From Sphingopyxis fribergensis (lineage in GTDB: Bacteria > Pseudomonadota > Alphaproteobacteria > Sphingomonadales > Sphingomonadaceae): a stretch of DNA of 64,000 bases. Below are positions 10,184-17,972 of this stretch, piece after piece (within the stretch, counting starts at the first letter, position 1; each line of letters opens with the position of its first letter). Position numbers and translations under genes: made by a program. The notes under the pieces were generated by a model. It was not told where the DNA came from, did not search any database, and was given only the letters and a program-made list of their open reading frames with translations. Where the stretch lies: positions 1,960,501-2,024,500 of the forward strand of contig NZ_CP009122.1 in NCBI RefSeq assembly GCF_000803645.1. The letters are read 5' to 3'.

Positions 10184-10222
10184 CCCCCGTGGATCCCGGA
10201 TTTGATCCGGGATCCACGGGGG
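10184..10222. repeat. Perfect 18 bp palindrome, GATCCGGG-type repeat
   Basis: The arms 10184-10201 (CCCCCGTGGATCCCGGAT) and 10205-10222 are exact reverse complements around the loop TTG. The core GTGGATCCCGGAT reappears in the inverted repeat at 58363-58439, so this is a dispersed family. Neither copy has a long T-run, so a simple terminator role is not the best explanation. Confidence 0.8.
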
Positions 10223-10270
10223 AACTGAGGTTATAGTCTCCAGATCAGGTCCGGGGGACGATGATTGAGA

Positions 10271-10292
10271 GGTCAGCAATCGGTCGCTGACC
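10271..10292 (-). terminator. Weak hairpin downstream of the peroxiredoxin gene
   Basis: GGTCAGC (10271-10277) pairs with GCTGACC (10286-10292) about 30 bp beyond the peroxiredoxin stop. Only a short pyrimidine stretch (TCTC) follows on the minus strand, so the terminator call is tentative. Confidence 0.3.
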
Positions 10293-10319
10293 GCCCTTTA
10301 TCAAGCGGTTCACACAAGC

Positions 10320-10880
10320 TCAGCGTTGCCCGGCTTTCCACGCGCGCACCGCCGTTATCGTCTTTTCGATATGCGCCTGCGGTTTGCTATCGGTGTAGCT
10401 GAGCAGGATCGTCCCGTTCGGCGCGATGACGAACGACGTCCGGTTGGAAATCGCCGGCTGGTTCGGGCGCCGGAGCATGGTGTCATATTTCGCCGCGACC
10501 TTCGCACCTGGATCGGCCGCGACGGCAAATTTGTCGCGGCATTCCGATTTGGAGAATTCGGCGACGCGCTCGATGTTGCCGGCGGTGACGCCGACGACGC
10601 GCGCGCCCAGTCGGTTGAAATCATCGCTCGATTCGGCAAACAGATGGGCTTCGATCGTGCAGCCCGGGGTAAAGGCGGCGGGAAAGAAATAGAGGACGAC
10701 CGGCCCCTTCTTCAGCGTCTGCTTCAGCGACAGGCTGAACGGTTTGCCGCCCTGTGCGGCGTTCAGCGTAAAGTCGGGGGCTTTGGCACCCTGCTTGAGC
10801 GCCGCGACGCCCTGCGCCGGAAGCACCGCGAGCGACAGGCCGAGACCCAATGATACGGCAAATTTCATCAGCATCTTCAT
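10320..10880 (-). CDS. Exported peroxiredoxin (AhpC/TSA, BCP-like)
   Basis: A thiol peroxidase, 186 residues from the ATG at 10880, which GGAG precedes by 6 bases. An N-terminal signal sequence (MKFAVSLGLGLSLAVLPAQG) predicts a periplasmic protein, which is less usual for this family. The catalytic block FFPAAFTPGCT has the PxxxTxxC signature with the peroxidatic Cys at residue 74; a second Cys lies in SECRDKF. It reduces H2O2 or organic peroxides using an unknown donor. It stands alone, with the glycine-zipper gene 180 bp upstream on the same strand. Confidence 0.9.
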   Translation of the reverse strand: MKMLMKFAVSLGLGLSLAVLPAQGVAALKQGAKAPDFTLNAAQGGKPFSLSLKQTLKKGPVVLYFFPAAFTPGCTIEAHLFAESSDDFNRLGARVVGVTAGNIERVAEFSKSECRDKFAVAADPGAKVAAKYDTMLRRPNQPAISNRTSFVIAPNGTILLSYTDSKPQAHIEKTITAVRAWKAGQR

Positions 10881-11060
10881 CTGGGTCTCCAACTCGAGCA
10901 GCGGAAAGCACCTCCGCCTTGACGACCTCTACGCCCAAATTCGTCAGGAAGCAGGAAAAAGTTCGTCAGGCAAAACCACCCGCCGCGATGTCGCGGAGCA
11001 CCTTGGCCGCGGCGCGCAAGCAAACGACGGCCAAAGTGCACCCGGACGGCCAGCGCCCGA

Positions 11061-11441
11061 CTAGCAGCGACGACCGCCGCGATCGACCTCGCGACCGATC
11101 AGCGCGCCGGCAGCGCCGCCGATGATCGTGCCCGGCAGCCGGTCGCGGTAGCGATCGACCTCCCGGCCCAGCAAGGCGCCCGCGGCACCCCCGACGATCA
11201 GGCCCGTCGTTCCGCTGCCGCGCCGGCAATAATAGTTGCGGTCGCGATAATGGCTGCGCCGATAATCGCGACGGTAATCACGCCGGTCGTAGCGCCGATA
11301 ATCGCGATAGCGATCATTGTCGCGGTGACCATAATAGCCGTGGCGGTGGTGCCGGTCGCGCGCGTCGGCTTCGACCGGCAATGCTGCAAGGGCGCTGGCG
11401 CCGATCAACGCGGTCAACGCCAGTCTCTTTAACAGGAACAT
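11061..11441 (-). CDS. Glycine-zipper 2TM domain protein, exported
   Basis: A 126-residue small envelope protein. It has a signal peptide (FLLKRLALTALIGASALAAL), then a very Arg/Tyr/His/Asp-rich stretch of about 45 residues (repeats of RDYRR and YRR), then a glycine zipper: GTTGLIVGGAAGALLGREVD and GTIIGGAAGALIGREVD. The repeated GGAAGAL-GREVD unit marks the Rick_17kDa/glycine-zipper-2TM family. Such proteins sit in or on the outer membrane; the function is unknown. It ends in Cys. Confidence 0.85.
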   Translation of the reverse strand: MFLLKRLALTALIGASALAALPVEADARDRHHRHGYYGHRDNDRYRDYRRYDRRDYRRDYRRSHYRDRNYYCRRGSGTTGLIVGGAAGALLGREVDRYRDRLPGTIIGGAAGALIGREVDRGGRRC

Positions 11442-11606
11442 CTTTCTTCTCCGTTTTGACCCCCGCAGATCAGATTAGGGATGCAAAGATGGCGCCTCGC
11501 TGAATTGCCGACGCTCCCGCGCCCTCGCCGCATCGGCTCGGCGAAGGTTCGGGGCGGTCTGCCGCTCCCCATTGACCCCGTGCCGCAATCGACGCAGCAT
11601 CGCGCC

Positions 11607-12449
11607 ATGACGCTCACCATCACCCCGAGTGGCCAATCCTGCGGCGCCCGCATCACCGGCGTCGACTTGGCGCATCCGCTCACCCCCGAAACCGTCGCCG
11701 AAATCCGCGCGGCGTGGCTCGACCATCATGTCCTGTCCTTCCCCGACCAGAAAATGAACGAAGACGATCTCGAACGTTTCACCGGCTATTTCGGCGGCTT
11801 CGGCGAAGATCCCTTCATTCGCCCGATCCCTGGCCACGACCATATCATCGCGGTAAAGCGGAAGGCCGACGAGACCGCGCCGCTGTTCGCCGAAAACTGG
11901 CACAGCGACTGGAGTTTTCAGGCGCGCCCGCCTGCGGGCACCTGCCTCTTCGGCATCACCATCCCCCCCGTCGGCGGCAACACCGAATTTTCGAACCAGC
12001 ACGCCGCGCTCGACGCCATGCCCGCCGATCTGCGCGCGCGCGTCGAGGGGCTACAAGCCATCCACAGTGCCCGCAACGGCTATGCGCCCACCGGCCTGTA
12101 CGGCGCGAACGATCGGGGGCGCAGCATGGACATCCGCTCGGACGACGAGGCGCTCGAGACGCAACGCCACCCCTTCGTCCGCGCGCACCCCGAAACCGGC
12201 CGCAAGGGCCTGTTCGGCTGCGCGGGCTATATCATCGGTTTCGATGGCCTCGACGATAGCGAGGGTCTGCCCTTGCTCTACGAATTGATCCAATGGCAGG
12301 GGCGCGAAGAGTTCCGATACAGCCACGCGTGGGAACCCGACATGCTCATCATGTGGGACAACCGTTCGCTGCTCCATCGCGCGACGGGCGGTTACGACGG
12401 CCATGACCGCCTGCTTCACCGCACGACGATCGCCGCGTGGGAGGGATAG
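11607..12449 (+). CDS. TauD/TfdA-family Fe(II)/2-oxoglutarate dioxygenase
   Basis: A 280-residue cytoplasmic oxygenase. The iron facial triad is visible as W-H-S-D in ENWHSDWSF (His and Asp) and the distal His in RSLLHRATGG; the Arg in LLHRTTIAAW is the expected 2-oxoglutarate ligand. The family hydroxylates small acids such as taurine, alkyl sulfates or 2,4-D, and the substrate cannot be told here. No sulfonate transporter is nearby. The start at 11607 (MTLTITPSG) matches the family; the frame is open further upstream, but that part looks non-coding. Confidence 0.9.
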   Translation: MTLTITPSGQSCGARITGVDLAHPLTPETVAEIRAAWLDHHVLSFPDQKMNEDDLERFTGYFGGFGEDPFIRPIPGHDHIIAVKRKADETAPLFAENWHSDWSFQARPPAGTCLFGITIPPVGGNTEFSNQHAALDAMPADLRARVEGLQAIHSARNGYAPTGLYGANDRGRSMDIRSDDEALETQRHPFVRAHPETGRKGLFGCAGYIIGFDGLDDSEGLPLLYELIQWQGREEFRYSHAWEPDMLIMWDNRSLLHRATGGYDGHDRLLHRTTIAAWEG

Positions 12450-12500
12450 CGAAACTTAGGCGGTAGCCCATGCGTTGCTTCGGGCAGAAGGAGCAACATC

Positions 12501-12962
12501 ATGACTCTCGCCCCCAACACACTCGTCCTCGTCGCCGACGGCCGCAAAGCGCTGTTTCTGCGCAATCAGGGCGACGCACGTCAGATAGACCTGCGCACGA
12601 CCTCTCATCAAGAACGCGAAGACCGCAAGGACAGCGACATCAAGACCGACGCGTCGGGCCAGTCGCCCGCTCCCGCCGGCACCGGCCTGCCCGGCGGCAC
12701 GATGGGCGAACCGGATTTCCATCAACAGGAGGAAGACCGCTTCGCCCGCGACCTCGCCGAAAAAATCAACGCGATGGCGCTTGCCGGCAAGTTCGACGCG
12801 CTCGTCGTCGTCGCTCCCGCGCGGACGATGGGCGAGCTCCGCCCGCTCTGGCACAAAGAAGTGAGCACCCGCCTCGTCGGCGAACATGTCAAGGAAATGA
12901 CCGACCGCCCGGTCGCCGACATCGAGGCGCTGCTCGTTGGAGAAGCCGGACCGCCGTCCTGA
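12501..12962 (+). CDS. Host attachment protein family (AtsA-like)
   Basis: A 153-residue cytoplasmic protein of the Host_attach family, named after an Agrobacterium plant-attachment locus. Family features are the start NTLVLVADGRKALFLRNQGD, a variable acidic middle with the HQQEEDRFARDLAEKIN helix, and the end DALVVVAPARTMGELRPLWH. The fold is related to archaeal release-factor-like domains, and the real biochemical role is unknown. GAAGGAG precedes the ATG. It lies 51 bp after the dioxygenase on the same strand and abuts the convergent YhhN gene. Confidence 0.85.
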   Translation: MTLAPNTLVLVADGRKALFLRNQGDARQIDLRTTSHQEREDRKDSDIKTDASGQSPAPAGTGLPGGTMGEPDFHQQEEDRFARDLAEKINAMALAGKFDALVVVAPARTMGELRPLWHKEVSTRLVGEHVKEMTDRPVADIEALLVGEAGPPS

Positions 12963-13625
12963 TTAGCCGCGCGCTTCCTTGGCCAGCGTGCCGACGACGC
13001 CCCACGCGATCAGCGCCTGCCCCGTAAAATAGAGCGGCCAGACGAGCCACATCGTGATGTCTTTGGACAGCACATCCCCCTCGCCCGCAAAGATGAAGAG
13101 ATCGCTCGCGAGGAACAGCATCGCGCCGATCCCGGTGCGATAGCGCGGAAAGCGGCTCGTCCATGCGGCGGCCGCCATCGCGGCGACGAACAGCGAATAG
13201 ACCGCGGCGTGCCACCAGCCCGCCGCAGGGCTCAGCATCGCCCAGACGATGATCAGCGTCGCGGGCATCGTCAGCCAGCCGAGCAAGCGCTGCGACGGCG
13301 TCGTCGTGGCGCGCCGGTTAGTCAGATACAGGATGATCGCGATCACATGCCCCGCCGCGAAAGCCGCCGCGCCCACGACAAGCCCTTTCGCATCGAGCAG
13401 CCAGTCGCCGAGTGCTCCGAAACCGAGGACGGCCGCGATCAGCCAGCCATTCTTCTTGCGCGCATTCGTTGCCGCCCAAAGCGCCAGCAAGCCGACGCCG
13501 CTCGTCTTCCACGCCCAGATCGCCGGACCATCGAGCCGCAGATACACCGCAACGAAAAAGCTGATCCCGCCAAGCAACGCCAGCCACCACAACCATCGCG
13601 CCCTGTCCCAGCCCGCTTCGCTCAT
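12963..13625 (-). CDS. YhhN/TMEM86 family membrane protein (lysoplasmalogenase-like)
   Basis: An integral inner-membrane protein of about 220 residues with eight or so hydrophobic segments. The family marks are GALGDWLL with its Asp in the middle and ASDLFIF in the second half, which are conserved polar sites in YhhN proteins. Animal members hydrolyse lysoplasmalogen; bacterial roles are less clear. I chose the ATG at 13625 because AAGGGGGG lies five bases upstream; in-frame ATGs at 13628 and 13643 are alternatives. The gene begins 77 bp from the divergent trmFO. Confidence 0.85.
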   Translation of the reverse strand: MSEAGWDRARWLWWLALLGGISFFVAVYLRLDGPAIWAWKTSGVGLLALWAATNARKKNGWLIAAVLGFGALGDWLLDAKGLVVGAAAFAAGHVIAIILYLTNRRATTTPSQRLLGWLTMPATLIIVWAMLSPAAGWWHAAVYSLFVAAMAAAAWTSRFPRYRTGIGAMLFLASDLFIFAGEGDVLSKDITMWLVWPLYFTGQALIAWGVVGTLAKEARG

Positions 13626-13701
13626 CATCACCCCCCTTTGCATCTTCTCTCCAACCGGCCTAGTGCGCGGCGCACGCAGGGTAAGTCAACGGATACGATA
13701 A

Positions 13702-15048
13702 ATGAGCTACGACATTCACATCATCGGCGGTGGCCTCGCCGGATCCGAAGCCGCGTGGCAGCTCGCCGAGGCGGGGTTTCGCGTCCGCCTTTCGGAGATG
13801 CGCGGCGGCGGTGACATGACCCCGGCGCATCAGGGCGACGCGCTCGCCGAAATGGTATGCTCGAACAGCTTTCGCAGCGACGATGGCGACAGCAACGCGG
13901 TCGGCCTGCTTCACCGCGAAATGCGCACCCTCGGCTCGATCATCATGCGCGAGGCCGACGTCTACAAGGTGCCCGCGGGCTCCGCGCTCGCGGTCGACCG
14001 CGACCTCTTCTCGGGCGGCGTCACCCATGCGCTCGAAAATCACCCGAACATCGCTATCGTCCGCGAGCGCGTCGATGTGTTGCCCAGCGAGGGGCTGACA
14101 ATCGTCGCGACCGGCCCGCTCACCGCCGCCGGCCTCGCCGCGAGCATCGGCACCGCAACGGGCAAGGATGCCCTCGCCTTCTTCGACGCGATCGCCCCCA
14201 TCGTCTACCGTGAGAGCATCGACATGGACATCGCGTGGATGGCGAGCCGCTGGGACAAGGTCGGGCCGATCGGCGACGGCAAGGATTATATCAACTGCCC
14301 GATGGACAAGGATCAGTATCACGCCTTCGTCCAGGGGCTCGTCGACGGCGACAAGACCGATTTCAAACAGTGGGAAAAGGACACTCCTTACTTTGAGGGC
14401 TGCATGCCGATCGAGGTGATGGCCGAGCGCGGCACCGAAACACTGCGCTTCGGCCCGATGAAAGGCGTCGGCCTCGACAATCCGCGCACCGGGCGCTGGC
14501 CCTATGCGGTCGTCCAGCTGCGCCAGGACAATGCTCTCGGCACGCTGTGGAACATGGTCGGCTTCCAGACCAAGTTGAAGCACGCAGCACAGGTCGAACT
14601 ATTCCGTACCATCCCCGGGCTTGAAAAGGCCGAGTTCGCGCGCCTCGGCGGGCTCCACCGCAACAGCTTCATTCGCTCGCCTGAACTACTCGACCGACAA
14701 CTCCGCCTCAAATCGGCGCCGCATATCCGCTTCGCCGGCCAGATCACCGGCTGCGAAGGTTATGTGGAAAGCGCCGCGATCGGGCTGATCGCCGCGCGCT
14801 TCGCCGCTGCCGAACTCGCGGGCCGCGACCTCGCACCCCCGCCCCCCGACACCGCGCTGGGCGCACTGCTCGGCCATATCACCGGCGGCGCCGATGCCGC
14901 GAGCTACCAGCCGATGAACGTCAACTTCGGCCTGTTCCCGCCGCTCGCAGAGGACGTCCGTAAGAAGGACCGCAAGCTCGGCTATACTGCGCGCGCCCGC
15001 GCGTCGCTCGCCGAATGGATCAAGCAAGCCGACGGGATCGCGGGCTAA
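13702..15048 (+). CDS. trmFO: Methylenetetrahydrofolate--tRNA-(uracil-5-)-methyltransferase
   Basis: A folate- and FAD-dependent enzyme that makes 5-methyluridine at position 54 of tRNA (the T-loop), used by many alphaproteobacteria in place of TrmA. It is 448 residues. The FAD-binding loop is [18 protein letters not shown] at the N-terminus. Other family blocks are [13 protein letters not shown], the [14 protein letters not shown] region, [12 protein letters not shown] and the C-terminal [19 protein letters not shown]. The last 4 bp overlap the convergent EF-hand gene. Confidence 0.96.
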   Translation: MSYDIHIIGGGLAGSEAAWQLAEAGFRVRLSEMRGGGDMTPAHQGDALAEMVCSNSFRSDDGDSNAVGLLHREMRTLGSIIMREADVYKVPAGSALAVDRDLFSGGVTHALENHPNIAIVRERVDVLPSEGLTIVATGPLTAAGLAASIGTATGKDALAFFDAIAPIVYRESIDMDIAWMASRWDKVGPIGDGKDYINCPMDKDQYHAFVQGLVDGDKTDFKQWEKDTPYFEGCMPIEVMAERGTETLRFGPMKGVGLDNPRTGRWPYAVVQLRQDNALGTLWNMVGFQTKLKHAAQVELFRTIPGLEKAEFARLGGLHRNSFIRSPELLDRQLRLKSAPHIRFAGQITGCEGYVESAAIGLIAARFAAAELAGRDLAPPPPDTALGALLGHITGGADAASYQPMNVNFGLFPPLAEDVRKKDRKLGYTARARASLAEWIKQADGIAG

Positions 15049-15512
15049 CAGCTACACTTTGGCTTTGCCGCCTGCTTCGGCGCCGTTGTCGCAAACTCCG
15101 CGCGCGTCAAATCGCCCGACTTGTCCCCGTCGGCGCCGGCAAAACGCTGCCCGGTCGCCGCGGCCCATTCCTCGAAGGTCAGCAGATTATTGCCATCCTT
15201 GTCGAGCTTGCGGAACGCTGCGGTGCGCGACGACATCAGTTCGACCCGGCTGATCCGGTCGTTACGATCACGGTCGAAGCGGTTGAAGCGGCGTTCCTCT
15301 CGCGACGCCTCCTTCGCAGCGGGCAACGCTGGCGGCGACGGCCCACGCTTGGGCGCCCCCACCGCCGCGACCGGGATCGCGGGCAGCGCCGGCGGTGGGT
15401 CGGGCACCACTTCTTCCTCGGAGATCTGCGTATAGCCCTTCCACATGAACAGGCCGCCGGTCAGCATCAGCGCGCTCGCGACGCCGCCAATCAGAAAACG
15501 GGAAACTGCCAT
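15045..15512 (-). CDS. Membrane-anchored EF-hand protein
   Basis: A 155-residue protein with one N-terminal hydrophobic anchor ([19 protein letters not shown]), a Pro/Ala-rich linker, and EF-hand calcium loops: [24 protein letters not shown] and [12 protein letters not shown]. It is probably a periplasmic calcium-binding protein. Such proteins are abundant in sphingomonads and have no assigned role. It ends KPKCSC. Its 3' end overlaps trmFO by 4 bp and its 5' end faces oxyR. Confidence 0.85.
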   Translation of the reverse strand: MAVSRFLIGGVASALMLTGGLFMWKGYTQISEEEVVPDPPPALPAIPVAAVGAPKRGPSPPALPAAKEASREERRFNRFDRDRNDRISRVELMSSRTAAFRKLDKDGNNLLTFEEWAAATGQRFAGADGDKSGDLTRAEFATTAPKQAAKPKCSC

Positions 15513-15648
15513 ACGCCCCTCCGCGCCATTTGATCGGCGATAGTTATCATGGCGGTCCGGAAATCGGCAACAGACGCCGCCATTATGGCCACGAATTTTA
15601 ATCGGAAAACTTGTTCAAAACCCTCCCAATAATTGCTATACCCGATCA

Positions 15649-16554
15649 ATGCACAATTACCTGCCCTCGCTGAAACAGATGCAATATCTCGTCGCGCTCC
15701 ACGAGCACGGCCATTTCGGCCGCGCCGCCGACGCGTGCAACGTCACCCAATCTACCCTGTCGGCGGGAATCCGCGAGCTCGAAACCCTTCTCGGCCAGAC
15801 GCTCGTCGAACGCACCCGCCGCGTCGTCCGCTTCACCGGGCTCGGCAATGCGATCGTCGAAAAGGCGCACCGCGTGCTGCGCGAGGCCGAGGAATTAGCC
15901 GACATGGCCGCCGCGGCCGCCGCGCCGCTCGTCGGCGACCTCCGGATGAGCGTCATCCCGACGATCGCACCCTTCCTGCTACCCGGGATGCTGCGGCTGC
16001 TCCGCAAGGAGCGCCCCGCGCTCAAGCTGTTTCTGCGGGAGGAGCCGAGCGCCCAGGCCTGCGAATCGCTGCATCACGGAACAGTCGACTGCGTGCTCCT
16101 CGCGCTCCCGTACGCATGCGGCGACGTCGAAAGCGAAGCACTTTTCGACGACGCGCTGTTCGTGGCCTTCCCCGGCGATCAATCGGAAGACCTGCCCGCG
16201 ATGGTCAGCGCCGACCAGCTCGACCCCGCACAGATGCTGATGCTCGAGGATGGCCACTGCCTGAAGGACCATGTCCTTGCTGCGTGCAACCGCCCTGAAC
16301 TCCGTTCCGGCGCGCGGATGATGGGGACGTCGCTGCACACACTCGTCCAGATGGTCGACAATGGTCTTGGCATCACGATGCTGCCGCAAATGGCGATCGA
16401 GGCCGGGATCCTTGATCACACCGACATCGACACGCGCCCGCTCGATTCGGATCACGACTGGCGCACGATCGCGCTGGTGTGGCGCAAGGGCAGCCCGCGC
16501 GCCGAAGAATTCAAAATGCTCGCCGATATTTTCCGCAAGCATAAGGGCGATTAG
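15649..16554 (+). CDS. oxyR: Hydrogen-peroxide sensing LysR-type regulator OxyR
   Basis: A 301-residue LysR-family activator. The N-terminal helix-turn-helix covers about residues 5-60 (HFGRAADACNVTQSTLSAGI). The redox region LEDGHCLKDHVLAAC places Cys204 and Cys213 nine residues apart, matching C199 and C208 of E. coli OxyR, which form the peroxide-induced disulfide. OxyR activates catalase and peroxiredoxin genes. No such gene is adjacent; the exported peroxiredoxin at 10.3 kb is the nearest candidate target. It overlaps the convergent moaE by 4 bp. Confidence 0.93.
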   Translation: MHNYLPSLKQMQYLVALHEHGHFGRAADACNVTQSTLSAGIRELETLLGQTLVERTRRVVRFTGLGNAIVEKAHRVLREAEELADMAAAAAAPLVGDLRMSVIPTIAPFLLPGMLRLLRKERPALKLFLREEPSAQACESLHHGTVDCVLLALPYACGDVESEALFDDALFVAFPGDQSEDLPAMVSADQLDPAQMLMLEDGHCLKDHVLAACNRPELRSGARMMGTSLHTLVQMVDNGLGITMLPQMAIEAGILDHTDIDTRPLDSDHDWRTIALVWRKGSPRAEEFKMLADIFRKHKGD

Positions 16555-16994
16555 GCGCCCCATTTCCCCGCCCGCGCCTGGTCGCCCTCGCGCGGTTCGA
16601 CCCACCCGACGCGCCCGTCGGCGAAGGTTTCACGTTTCCACAGCATCACGTCGGTTTTCAACCGATCGATCAGAAACTCGCACGCCGCCAGCGCCTCGGC
16701 GCGGTGCGCGCTGCTCGTGAGGACAAATACGATCGTCTCGCCCGGCGCCATCGGACCGATGCGGTGGATCAGGGTCAGCGCTGACAGGTGCCAACGATCG
16801 GCCGCTGCATGCGCGAGATCGGCAAGCCCCGCCTCGGTCATCGCCGGATGATGGTCGAGGAACAGCTCGGTCAGCCCGGCGTCGCCGCGCACGCGCCCGA
16901 TGAAACTCGCGCTCGCCCCATGCCCCCCCGCATCGTGCAGATCGAGTTCCGTGGCTACATCGATTGCCTCCTGCTGGACGGCAACGCGGATCAT
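16551..16994 (-). CDS. moaE: Molybdopterin synthase catalytic subunit
   Basis: Large subunit of molybdopterin synthase, which inserts sulfur into precursor Z to make molybdopterin. The 147 residues include ASFIGRVRG near the N-terminus, LFLDHHPAMTE, RIGPMAPGETIVFV and LKTDVMLWKRETFADG with the conserved lysine. The start codon overlaps the end of moaD by 4 bp, so the subunits are coupled. No other molybdenum cofactor gene is present in the window. Confidence 0.95.
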   Translation of the reverse strand: MIRVAVQQEAIDVATELDLHDAGGHGASASFIGRVRGDAGLTELFLDHHPAMTEAGLADLAHAAADRWHLSALTLIHRIGPMAPGETIVFVLTSSAHRAEALAACEFLIDRLKTDVMLWKRETFADGRVGWVEPREGDQARAGKWGA

Positions 16995-17248
16995 CCGCCC
17001 GTCACCGGCGGAAACAGGGCAACCTCGCGGGCACCGAGAAGCGGCGCATCGGGGCCCATCATCACCCCGTCGATCGCCGCGCGGATGCGGTGTGGTTCGG
17101 CAAAGGCGATTTGTCCTCGTGCATCACGCGCGGCAAGCCATGCGACCAGGGCGCCGACATCGGCGACGCCCGCCGGAAGGTCGACCGTCTCGTCGGCGAC
17201 CCCCATGCGTTCGCGCACCCAGGCGAAATAGGCGATATTCAGCGCCAT
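16991..17248 (-). CDS. moaD: Molybdopterin synthase sulfur carrier subunit
   Basis: Small subunit of molybdopterin synthase, a beta-grasp ubiquitin-like sulfur carrier of 85 residues. It ends in the required double glycine (LFPPVTGG), where the thiocarboxylate forms. MALNIAYFAWVRERMG is the usual first strand and helix. It lies 7 bp after pgsA on the same strand and overlaps moaE by 4 bp, giving the operon pgsA-moaD-moaE. Confidence 0.94.
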   Translation of the reverse strand: MALNIAYFAWVRERMGVADETVDLPAGVADVGALVAWLAARDARGQIAFAEPHRIRAAIDGVMMGPDAPLLGAREVALFPPVTGG

Positions 17249-17255
17249 CGAACGC

Positions 17256-17828
17256 TCAATCCATATGCTTCAGGCCGACGCGCAGATAATCCCAGCCGGT
17301 AATCAGCGTCAGCACCGCAGCGCCCCACAGCGAAATAAGCCCGACGGTCTTGATCCAGGCAAGCGCGGGCAGCGCGCCCGCAAGGATCAGCGCGCCGAAA
17401 GCGACCAGCTGGAACGTCGTTTTCCATTTGGCGAGCTGCGTCACCGGCATCGACACCTGCAACGTCGCGAGAAATTCGCGGAGCCCCGACACGATGATCT
17501 CGCGGAGCAGGATCATCAGCGCGGCGATGACATGATAGCCGGTGATATCGCGCGTGAAGACCAGCAGCAGGATGACCGCCGCGATCATGATCTTGTCGGC
17601 GATCGGGTCGAGGAAGGCGCCCAGCCGCGATACGATCCCGCGCGACCGCGCAACATAACCGTCAAAATAATCGGTAATGCCCATCAGGCAATAGAGGCCA
17701 AAGGCTAACGCATAGTCGATCGGCTTTGGCTGGTGCGACCCTTCGACCACCCCCGGCCACAGCAGGAACAGCAGGATGGGCACCGCCAGAATACGCGACA
17801 ATGTCAGGATGTTCGGAAGACTGAGCAT
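17256..17828 (-). CDS. pgsA: CDP-diacylglycerol--glycerol-3-phosphate 3-phosphatidyltransferase
   Basis: Makes phosphatidylglycerophosphate, the first committed step to phosphatidylglycerol and cardiolipin, in the inner membrane. It is 190 residues with about five membrane segments. The CDP-alcohol phosphotransferase signature is complete: D56-G-Y-V-A-R61, G70, D74 and D78 (FDGYVARSRGIVSRLGAFLD). The start MLSLPNILTLSRI is typical. The frame is open far upstream of 17828, but that part lies opposite the transporter gene and is not coding. It leads moaD and moaE. Confidence 0.95.
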   Translation of the reverse strand: MLSLPNILTLSRILAVPILLFLLWPGVVEGSHQPKPIDYALAFGLYCLMGITDYFDGYVARSRGIVSRLGAFLDPIADKIMIAAVILLLVFTRDITGYHVIAALMILLREIIVSGLREFLATLQVSMPVTQLAKWKTTFQLVAFGALILAGALPALAWIKTVGLISLWGAAVLTLITGWDYLRVGLKHMD

Positions 17829-17972
17829 GATCCGTGATTCTCGCCCCGATAGTGCGCTTATAACAAAATGACCTTTGACCGCATCCGCCCTAGCCGATAA
17901 GTCCCCCGGGCGACAACCGAATTGCCCGCAAATCGCGTGGGATCGAACGATGCTGAAGAGATTGGACCCCGC

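Larger units (their letters stand above)
9890..10319. other. 430 bp intergenic region carrying repeat elements
   Basis: No convincing gene is present between the DUF952 gene and the peroxiredoxin gene, which converge here. The region holds a 128 bp inverted-repeat element (9961-10088), a perfect 18 bp palindromic hairpin (10184-10222) and a weak hairpin near 10271. The open frames across it are only the repeat arms read through, and their predicted proteins are low-complexity. Confidence 0.8.

Noticed and set aside
9954..10217. Open frames on both strands through the repeat region
   Set aside because: They follow the inverted-repeat arms, so both strands look open; there is no ribosome-binding site or recognisable protein.
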